Of a stretch of 64,000 bases of DNA, positions 57,450 through 64,000 are shown piece by piece. The notes beneath the pieces are model-generated. The model was not told the DNA's origin, did no database searches, and saw nothing but the letters and a program-made list of their open reading frames with translations. Each line of letters begins with the position of its first letter. The stretch's first letter is position 1. Made by a program: the position numbers and the translations under genes. The stretch covers positions 248,001-312,000 of the forward strand of contig NZ_CP009247.1 of NCBI RefSeq assembly GCF_001941485.1, read 5' to 3'. Origin of the DNA: Corynebacterium frankenforstense DSM 45800. Lineage in GTDB: Bacteria; Actinomycetota; Actinomycetes; Mycobacteriales; Mycobacteriaceae.

Positions 57450-57696
57450 TGGGGGCCTCCGGCGGGGGTGAAGAGGGCGGGTGGTACTCGGCTGATTCTA
57501 ATGCGGCTGCGTGCGACGTAAAGATAACTGTGTACGGTGTAGAACAGAATTTCCCGGGCCGGGTGTACCGGCCGGTCAGCGCGGCGCGCCCCGAGGGTCG
57601 GGGTCGGCCGCCGGGCGCGGGGCCGAAGTTCGCCCCCGCCCCGGGGCCCGCGCCGCCGCCGACCTCAGCAGAGAAAAACGAGAGGGATGAGACCGC

Positions 57697-60600
57697 GTGG
57701 CAGACAACGGCGGTAAGGGCGTCAAGCGCCTGGTCATCGTCGAGTCGGGGACGAAGGCGAAGAAGATCCAGCCCTATCTCGGCGACGACTACATCGTGGA
57801 GGCCTCCGTGGGCCACATCCGCGATCTCCCGCGCGGGGCCGCCGACGTGCCCGCGAAGTACAAGAAGGAGCCGTGGGCGCGCCTCGGCGTGGACACCGAC
57901 CACGGCTTCGCCCCGCTCTACGTGGTCAGCCCGGACAAGAAGAAGAAGGTTGCCGACCTCCGCAAGAAGCTCAAGCAGGTCGACGAGCTCTACCTGGCCA
58001 CCGACCCCGACCGCGAGGGCGAGGCCATCGCCTGGCACCTGCTCGAGGTGCTCAAGCCCAAGGTGCCGGTGCGGCGCATGGTCTTCAACGAGATCACCAA
58101 GCCGGCCATCCTCGCCGCCGCGGAGAACACCCGCGACCTCGACGAGAACCTCGTCGACGCCCAGGAGACCCGCCGCATCCTCGACCGCCTCTACGGCTAC
58201 GAGGTCTCCCCGGTGCTGTGGAAGAAGATCATGCCGCGCCTGTCCGCCGGGCGCGTGCAGTCCGTGGCCACCCGGGTGATCGTCGAGCGCGAGCGCGAGC
58301 GCATGGCGTTCATCTCCGCCGACTACTGGGACCTGGCCGCCACCCTGGACACCGGCGCCAGCGACGCCGACCCGGACAACCCCTCGACCTTCCCGGCCCG
58401 GCTGTCCGCCGTGGACGGCCGCCGTGTGGCCCAGGGCCGCGACTTCGACGACCGCGGGCAGCTGAAGAAGTCCCGCGACGAGGTCGTCGTGGTCGACTCC
58501 GCCCGCGCCGAGGCGCTCAAGGCCGGCCTGGCCGACGCGCGGTTCACCGTCGCCGACGTCGAGCACAAGCCGTACACCCGCCGCCCGTACGCGCCGTTCA
58601 TGACCTCGACGCTGCAGCAGGAGGCGGGGCGCAAGCTGCGCTTCACCTCGGAGCGCACGATGCGCATCGCGCAGCGCCTCTACGAGAACGGCTTCATCAC
58701 CTACATGCGTACGGACTCCACCGCGCTGTCGCAGCAGGGCCTCAACGCCGCGCGCACCCAGGCCCGCCAGCTCTACGGCGAGGAGTTCGTCGCCGCCAAG
58801 CCGCGCCACTACGACCGCAAGGTCAAGAACTCGCAGGAGGCCCACGAGGCCATCCGCCCCGCCGGCGAGTCCTTCGCCACCCCGGGCTCCCTGCACGGCC
58901 GCCTCGACGCCGAGGAGTACAAGCTCTACGAGCTGATCTGGCAGCGCACCGTCGCCAGCCAGATGGCCGACGCCAAGGGCACCTCGATGCGCGTGAACAT
59001 CACCGCGGCCACCGCCGACGGCGAGGACACCGAGTTCACCGCCACCGGTCGCACCATCACCTTCCCCGGCTTCCTGCGCGTCTACGTGGAGACCTCGCAG
59101 CTCTCCGACGGCCGCAAGGTCGCCGACAACGCCGAGCGCCGGCTGCCGCGCCTCGACGAGGGCGACTTCCTGACCGCCGCGGAGATCTCCGCCGAGGGCC
59201 ACTCGACCAACCCGCCGTCGCGCTACACCGAGGCCAGCCTGGTCAAGAAGATGGAGGACCTCGGCATCGGGCGCCCGTCGACGTACGCCTCGATCATCAA
59301 GACGATCCAGGACCGCGGCTACGTGTTCGCCCGCGGCAACGCCCTGGTGCCCAGCTGGGTGGCCTTCGCCGTCGTCGGCCTGCTCGAGGAGAACTTCGCC
59401 GCGCTGGTCGACTACGACTTCACCTCCTCGATGGAGGACGAGCTCGACGACATCGCCGCCGGCGAGGAGGACCGCACCGAGTGGCTGACGGGCTTCTACT
59501 TCGGCGACGCCGACGCCCCGGAGGACCTCGCGGACGCCATCGCGCGCCGCGGCGGCCTGAAGTCGCTGGTCGGCGAGAACCTCGAGCACATCGACGCCCG
59601 CAAGGTGAACTCGCTGCACCTCTTCGACGACTCCGAGGGCCGCGCCGTGGTGGTCCGCGTGGGCCGCTACGGGCCCTACATCGAGCGCCGCGTGGGCACC
59701 ACCGAGGAGGGCGAGCCGGAGTACCAGCGCGCCAACCTGCCGGAGGCGACCACGCCGGACGAGCTGACCCTCGAGTACGCCGAGAAGCTCTTCGCCACCC
59801 CGCAGGGCGGCCGTGAGCTGGGCGAGAACCCCGCCAACGGGCGCATGGTCGTGGCCAAGGAGGGCCGTTACGGCCCCTACGTCACCGAGGTCGTGCGCGA
59901 CGACGAGCGCGAGAAGTCCGAGGCGCACGCCGAGGAGATCGTCGCCGCCGAGCGCGCCGAGGAGGACCGCCAGCGCGCCGAGGAGGGCAAGCGCAAGAAG
60001 AACTGGGAGACCAAGACCGCCGCGAAGCAGAAGGACAAGCGCATCGCGGAGATCGTCGACGCGGAGCTGAAGCCCAAGACGGCCTCGCTGTTCAAGTCGA
60101 TGCAGCCGGCCTCGGTGACCCTCGAGGAGGCGCTCAAGCTGCTCTCCCTGCCGCGTGAGGTGGGCGTGGACCCGGTCGACGGTGAGACGATCACCGCGCA
60201 GAACGGCCGCTACGGCCCGTACCTGAAGAAAGGCTCGGACTCGCGCTCGCTGGCCGAGGAGGACCAGATCTTCACGATCACCCTCGACGAGGCCCGCCGC
60301 ATCTACGCCGAGCCGAAGCGCCGCGGCCGCCAGGCGGCGCGTCCGCCGCTGAAGCAGCTGGGTGACAACGACGTCTCGGGCCGCCCGATGAGCGTCAAGG
60401 ACGGCCGCTTCGGCCCGTACGTCACGGACGGCGAGACCAACGCCTCGCTGCGGCGCGGCGACACGCCGGAGACGATCACCGACGAGCGCGCCAACCAGCT
60501 GCTCTCGGAGCGCCGCGCGAAGGTCGCCGCCGACGGTGGCGGCAGGAAGTCCACCAAGAAGGCGGGCAAGAAGTCCTCGAAGAAGTCCTCGAAGAAGTCG

Positions 60601-60708
60601 ACCAAGAAGTCGACGAAGAAGACCTCGAAGAAGACCTCGAAGAAGGCCGCCAAGAAGCCGCCGCAGACCACCCGCAACGTGGTGCGCGCCGGCAGCCGCC
60701 GCAAGTAG
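57697..60708 (+). CDS. topA: DNA topoisomerase I
   Basis: The 1003-residue type IA topoisomerase relaxes negative supercoils. The Toprim domain (about 8-130; RLVIVESGTKAKKI, ATDPDREGEAIAWHL) is followed by the catalytic core with the active-site Tyr in GFITYMRTDST near residue 341. Four topo-C domains (repeated GRYGPY motifs) follow. The C-terminal tail is Lys-rich (KKSSKKSTKKTSKK repeats) and basic, as in other actinobacterial TopA. It is preceded by a GTG start and GAGAGGG ribosome site. Confidence 0.97.
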   Translation: MADNGGKGVKRLVIVESGTKAKKIQPYLGDDYIVEASVGHIRDLPRGAADVPAKYKKEPWARLGVDTDHGFAPLYVVSPDKKKKVADLRKKLKQVDELYLATDPDREGEAIAWHLLEVLKPKVPVRRMVFNEITKPAILAAAENTRDLDENLVDAQETRRILDRLYGYEVSPVLWKKIMPRLSAGRVQSVATRVIVERERERMAFISADYWDLAATLDTGASDADPDNPSTFPARLSAVDGRRVAQGRDFDDRGQLKKSRDEVVVVDSARAEALKAGLADARFTVADVEHKPYTRRPYAPFMTSTLQQEAGRKLRFTSERTMRIAQRLYENGFITYMRTDSTALSQQGLNAARTQARQLYGEEFVAAKPRHYDRKVKNSQEAHEAIRPAGESFATPGSLHGRLDAEEYKLYELIWQRTVASQMADAKGTSMRVNITAATADGEDTEFTATGRTITFPGFLRVYVETSQLSDGRKVADNAERRLPRLDEGDFLTAAEISAEGHSTNPPSRYTEASLVKKMEDLGIGRPSTYASIIKTIQDRGYVFARGNALVPSWVAFAVVGLLEENFAALVDYDFTSSMEDELDDIAAGEEDRTEWLTGFYFGDADAPEDLADAIARRGGLKSLVGENLEHIDARKVNSLHLFDDSEGRAVVVRVGRYGPYIERRVGTTEEGEPEYQRANLPEATTPDELTLEYAEKLFATPQGGRELGENPANGRMVVAKEGRYGPYVTEVVRDDEREKSEAHAEEIVAAERAEEDRQRAEEGKRKKNWETKTAAKQKDKRIAEIVDAELKPKTASLFKSMQPASVTLEEALKLLSLPREVGVDPVDGETITAQNGRYGPYLKKGSDSRSLAEEDQIFTITLDEARRIYAEPKRRGRQAARPPLKQLGDNDVSGRPMSVKDGRFGPYVTDGETNASLRRGDTPETITDERANQLLSERRAKVAADGGGRKSTKKAGKKSSKKSSKKSTKKSTKKTSKKTSKKAAKKPPQTTRNVVRAGSRRK

Positions 60709-60738
60709 GCCGAACCGAGCAGACCCGGCGGGGCGCGC

Positions 60739-60765
60739 GTTCGTGCGGGCCCGGCCCGCACGAAC
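60739..60765 (+). terminator. hairpin between topA and the next gene
   Basis: GTTCGTGCGGG-CCCGG-CCCGCACGAAC is a perfect 11-bp stem with a 5-nt loop. No T-run follows; instead AGGAG appears directly, the ribosome site of the next ATG at 60779. It may be a processing or attenuation hairpin. Confidence 0.6.
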
Positions 60766-60778
60766 AGGAGTTTCGCCC

Positions 60779-61891
60779 ATGTCCTTCAACACCTCCGCCT
60801 GGCGCGCCTCGCTTGCCGACGCCGCGCGCACCATCGAGGGCGCGTTGGGTTCCGGCGCGCGTTCGATCGCCGACGCCGCGCACACCGCCGGCGGCGTCGT
60901 GGGCGACGCCGTCGCCGCCGTGGCCGGCCACGAGAACGGCCGGCGTGCCGCCGACGCCACCGACGACGCGGTGGGGCGCACCGCCGAGGGCGTGGCCGCC
61001 CTGGGCCAGGCACTGGGCCGCGCGGTCGTCGACCCGACGCGCCTGGGCGCGATCGCCCTCGGCGAGGCGTCCGGCTGGACCCGTCTGTTCGGCCTGCGGC
61101 GCACGACCCGGGTGCTCGCGCCGGTGGCGCAGTCGGTGCTGGCCGCCGCGGTGCTCTCCGACGGGCGTACCGCTGGCGCCGCCAGCGCAGGCGCCGCTGA
61201 CGCGGAGCCCCCGGCGCAGGCCGCCGCCCCGCGCGGCCCGCTGGCCGGGGCCCTGCTGCTCGGCGCCTTCGCCGACGCCCAGCAGACCCGCCGGCTGCCC
61301 GAGGAGCAGCCGCACGACCCGGCGGCCAAGGTCAACAAGGCCTCCGAGCAGGCCGACAAGAAGCCGGGCGAGCCCGGCAAGGCCGACGGCCCGGCGGCGC
61401 GCCCGGTGGCCGGGGCGCTCGCCCTGGCCGGCCAGCACGCGATCTACTCCTGGCTGCTCTTCCGCCGCGGTGCGCGGCTGAGCGCGCCGCGCGCGCTCGG
61501 CTACGGCGCGGCCTGTGCGGCCGGCGTCGGCCTGGCCGCGGTGAAGGTTCCGGTCCTGGTGGCCCCGACCGTGGTGGCCGGGCCCGCGGTCGCGCTGACC
61601 GCGGCCCTGGCCAACGACCGCCGCCTGGTCGACGCCCAGGGGTCCGGGCGCAGCGCGCTGCGCAGCGTGACCCGCGCCGGTGTGGGCCTGGACTCGCCGT
61701 CGGCGGTGGCCGCGATGGGCCTGGGGCACGCGGGCAACCTGCTGCTCGGCGTGCAGGCCGTGCAGCTGCTGCGCGGAGCGTTCGGGGCTGCCTCGGGCAG
61801 CGGCTTCGGCGCGCGCGTCGTCGACGCGCTGTCCCGCGAGGCGCACATCTTCGCGCACCTGCTCATGGTGTCCGGACTCGAACGGCGCTAG
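60779..61891 (+). CDS. hypothetical Ala-rich membrane protein
   Basis: A 370-residue, Ala/Arg/Gly-rich protein. The N-terminal half (1-110) is amphipathic and helix-like (SARSIADAAHTAGGVVGDAV). Hydrophobic segments lie near 112-130, 158-172 and 212-280, and AGVGLDSPSAVAAMGLGHAGNLLLG comes late. A polar Lys/Pro insert (about 180-205) splits it. It is cotranscribed with topA, 70 nt downstream. I do not recognise the family; a similar topA-linked membrane protein is common in corynebacteria, and nothing points to an activity. Confidence 0.75.
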   Translation: MSFNTSAWRASLADAARTIEGALGSGARSIADAAHTAGGVVGDAVAAVAGHENGRRAADATDDAVGRTAEGVAALGQALGRAVVDPTRLGAIALGEASGWTRLFGLRRTTRVLAPVAQSVLAAAVLSDGRTAGAASAGAADAEPPAQAAAPRGPLAGALLLGAFADAQQTRRLPEEQPHDPAAKVNKASEQADKKPGEPGKADGPAARPVAGALALAGQHAIYSWLLFRRGARLSAPRALGYGAACAAGVGLAAVKVPVLVAPTVVAGPAVALTAALANDRRLVDAQGSGRSALRSVTRAGVGLDSPSAVAAMGLGHAGNLLLGVQAVQLLRGAFGAASGSGFGARVVDALSREAHIFAHLLMVSGLERR

Positions 61892-62020
61892 GGGCCCAGA
61901 CCTCACCGGCGGCGGCGCGGGAGCGCCGTCAGGCTGGCGGCGCTGGACCGTCGTCACACTGCGCGCCGCCGCCGGAGCGCCGTCACGCCGGCCGCGACGC
62001 CGCCGGGTTGAACCGCCGCC

Positions 62021-62617
62021 TCAGCGCATGCGCTCGAGGCGCAGCAGCGCGCGCTTGGTGTCCGGCCCGCCGGCGTAGCCGCCGATGTTGCCGTCCACCG
62101 AGCCGCCCGAGGGCAGCACCCGGTGGCAGGGCACCACGATCGGCAGGGGGTTCTTCGCGCAGGCGCTGCCCACCGCGCGGGCGGCCTTCGGGTTCCCGAT
62201 GGCCTCGGCGATCTCGCCGTAGGTGGCCGTCTTGCCGTAGCCGATCAGCGAGAGCCGGCGCTGGGCGCGGTCGCGGACCCGCTCGCCGCGGGCGTAGGCG
62301 ACCGGCAGGGAGAACACGCGGCGCAGGCCGGCGAAGTAGTCGCCGAACTGCACGGCGGTGTTGATCAGGGCGGCCGTGTCCTCGGGCTCGTACCCCAGCT
62401 CGGCGACGGCGGTGACCACCCCGGAGGCGTAGGCGTCCAGGTCGTCGAGGTCACCGGTGCGCTCGGTGTCGAGGGCGGTGGCGACCTCGCCGGTCGTGGG
62501 CACGGTGCCGATGACGGGGGTCTCCTGGTCAGCGCCGAACTTCACGGCGGTGAGCAGGCCGTTTTCGACGACGATCGTCAAGGTACCGACAGGGGTTCCG
62601 ATGGCGAGACTCGACAT
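62021..62617 (-). CDS. ogt: methylated-DNA--[protein]-cysteine S-methyltransferase
   Basis: The 198-residue protein is a DNA-alkyl repair protein with the suicide site PIVVPCHRVLPSGG and the helix LSLIGYGKTATYGEIAEAIGNPKAARAVGSAC. The N-terminal ~80 residues are low in similarity to Ada but normal in length for Ogt. A TAGGCT box lies 6 nt before the ATG, suggesting a leaderless message. It stands alone, convergent with the topA-linked gene. Confidence 0.93.
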   Translation of the reverse strand: MSSLAIGTPVGTLTIVVENGLLTAVKFGADQETPVIGTVPTTGEVATALDTERTGDLDDLDAYASGVVTAVAELGYEPEDTAALINTAVQFGDYFAGLRRVFSLPVAYARGERVRDRAQRRLSLIGYGKTATYGEIAEAIGNPKAARAVGSACAKNPLPIVVPCHRVLPSGGSVDGNIGGYAGGPDTKRALLRLERMR

Positions 62618-62696
62618 ACCCCGAGCCTAAGACAGCCGTTTTTCGCTCGCTCGGTGAGGTCGGCGAAAACGTCGCGCGACGCGGCGTCGGAAAGCG

Positions 62697-64000
62697 TCAG
62701 GAACGGTCGGCGAGTGTCTGGCGGATCGGGCGCGCCAGCTGCGTCATCTCGTGGCGGCCGCGCAGCTCGATGGACTTCATCATCGTCCAGCGGGCGCGCT
62801 CGGCCTCGTTGGCGCCGCGCAGGGTGGCGGCGTTGGTGAGCACCCGGCCGGGGGTGTCCTTGGCCAGCTCGGTCAGGCGCGCGGCCTGGTTCACCGCGTC
62901 GCCGATGACGGTGTACTCGAAGCGGTCCGCGCCGCCGATGTGCCCGGCGACGACGTGCCCGGCGGCCACGCCGATGCCCGCCTGCAGCTGCAGGCCCTTG
63001 AGCTCCTCGCGCAGCTCGCGCGCGGCGGTCAGCGCCATCGAGTTGGCGTCCGTGAGTGCGAGCGGGGCGCCGAAGACGGCCAGCGCGGCGTCGCCCTGGA
63101 ACTTGTTGATGATGCCGCGGTTGCGGTGCACGGTCTCCACGACGTGCTCGAAGAACCGGTTGAGCTCGGCGACGACCTCCTCCGGGGTGTGGCTGACGGC
63201 GAAGGCGGTCGAGCCGATGACGTCGATGAACAGCACGGCGACCTTGCGGTCCTCGCCGCCGAGGGTGGGGCGTTCCTCGAGGGCGCGGCGGGCGACCTCG
63301 ACGCCGACGTAGCGGCCGAAGATGTCGCGCACCCGCTCGCGCTCGCGCAGCCCGCGCATCATCTCGTTGAAGCCGGCCTGCAGCACGCCGATCTCGGAGC
63401 CGTCGTAGATGTCGACCTGCGTCTCCGAGTCGCCGCGGCGCACGCGGTTGATCGCCTGCTGCAGCTCCTGGATCGGGTCGACGACGCTCATGATCGACAG
63501 CGTGGTGCCGAAGAACCCGGTCACCAGCGCCGCCAGGATCAGCCACAGGGTGGCCGGGATGATGTCGGCGGCGTTGTCGGTGAAGTACCCGGCCTCCTGG
63601 CCGAGGATCAGCAGCAGCACGCCGACCGAGGGCACCGCCGAGGTCAGCAGCCACGTCATGCGCAGCCGCTGCTTGATCGGCGGCTCCAGGGTCGAGTCCT
63701 CGAAGCGGCGCGACAGCGCCATCGCCGCGACGGGGCGCACCATGCGCTCGGCGCACAGGTAGGTCAGCAGCACCACGACGGCGCCGGCGAGCAGCGTGGC
63801 CACGCCGATGACCACCGCCAGGCGCCCCGAGCTGGTGGCGGCGACGGAGACGGCGAGGACGATGCCGATCGCCCAGACGATCGCGCACACCCCCGCCTGG
63901 TAGACGGGCAGGCGCAGCACCAGCGTGCGCACCATGTTCGGGTCGTGGCCGTCGGGGTCGCGCTGCCACTCGAGGACGGGGCGGAACATCAGGAGCGTGA
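62697..64000 (-). CDS. cyaB: adenylate cyclase, class III, 5' end cut by window
   Basis: The frame is open at the window edge, so N-terminal residues are missing. What is present has membrane helices (about 30-190 of the visible part), a HAMP-like segment (about 195-235, NRVRRGDSETQVDIYDGSEIG) and a C-terminal class III cyclase domain. Metal-binding Asp residues are in LFIDVIGST and FQGDAALAVFG, and the transition-state Asn/Arg are in VIGDAVNQAARL. It makes cAMP, the ligand of GlxR encoded at 40030-40713. This is the conserved cyaB location next to topA. Confidence 0.92.
   Translation of the reverse strand, partial: TLLMFRPVLEWQRDPDGHDPNMVRTLVLRLPVYQAGVCAIVWAIGIVLAVSVAATSSGRLAVVIGVATLLAGAVVVLLTYLCAERMVRPVAAMALSRRFEDSTLEPPIKQRLRMTWLLTSAVPSVGVLLLILGQEAGYFTDNAADIIPATLWLILAALVTGFFGTTLSIMSVVDPIQELQQAINRVRRGDSETQVDIYDGSEIGVLQAGFNEMMRGLRERERVRDIFGRYVGVEVARRALEERPTLGGEDRKVAVLFIDVIGSTAFAVSHTPEEVVAELNRFFEHVVETVHRNRGIINKFQGDAALAVFGAPLALTDANSMALTAARELREELKGLQLQAGIGVAAGHVVAGHIGGADRFEYTVIGDAVNQAARLTELAKDTPGRVLTNAATLRGANEAERARWTMMKSIELRGRHEMTQLARPIRQTLADRS

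Noticed and set aside
56482..61380. A 1632-codon open frame on the minus strand
   Set aside because: It runs antisense to cspA and topA, whose products are certain. The frame is open only because of the extreme third-position GC; its residues are low-complexity.

Overview
The window is a very GC-rich actinobacterial chromosome segment that fits the genus Corynebacterium, from a species with unusually high GC. The gene order leuA, lysC-asd, sigC-katA, mnh operon, ponA-whcA, glxR, nth, marP-like protease, 6C RNA, Tad locus, cspA, topA and cyaB is the conserved corynebacterial/mycobacterial order, and the proteins read as corynebacterial (GlxR, AmtR-free core, LysC with an internal beta-subunit start). 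Many genes carry a TANNNT -10 box 6-8 nt before the start codon, the arrangement expected for leaderless transcripts in this group.

Region 1 (1-10.0 kb) is an accessory catabolic island. On + lie an NRAMP-type transporter and a YcsI/DUF1445 hydro-lyase. On - lies a fully overlapping operon pxpA, pxpB-pxpC fusion, biotin carboxylase/BCCP and a GntR-family regulator. Both promoters carry the same palindrome (ATTGTTGAACAAT core), so one regulator probably controls the whole 5-oxoproline unit. The convergent gap between the two arms (3686-4333) holds a duplicated 132-bp block and 21-bp tandem arrays.

Region 2 (10.0-16.4 kb) holds leuA with a leucine-rich leader peptide and attenuator hairpins. 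Divergent from it is a three-gene secretion module: a small SipW-type secreted protein, a Ser/His (SipW/ER-type) signal peptidase and a LamG-like secreted protein. Both putative substrates share a TasA-like processing motif. A DMT exporter closes the region.

Region 3 (16.5-32.5 kb) holds lysC-asd, a YkvI-type membrane protein, the ECF factor sigC, catalase, an OsmC/Ohr-like peroxidase, the six-gene Mnh/Mrp cation/proton antiporter operon, a large YhgE-like heptad-repeat membrane protein and tRNA-Pro(CGG).

Region 4 (32.5-47.7 kb) holds a metallophosphoesterase, YqeY, the class A penicillin-binding protein ponA, whcA, flavohemoglobin hmp with an upstream palindrome, DUF4177/RidA/MBL genes, glxR, nth with a TlpA-like thioredoxin and a CoA pyrophosphatase, a MarP-like protease, an epoxide-hydrolase-like protein, a holin-X protein and a HAD phosphatase.

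Region 5 (47.7-64.0 kb) holds the 6C small RNA, the Tad/Flp pilus operon (ssd, tadA, tadB, tadC, flp, two TadE-like genes), an MrfA-type helicase, cspA, a DedA protein, topA, an unknown membrane protein, an O6-alkylguanine-DNA methyltransferase and, cut by the window edge, the adenylate cyclase cyaB. That cyclase makes the cAMP sensed by GlxR, whose gene is also in the window.
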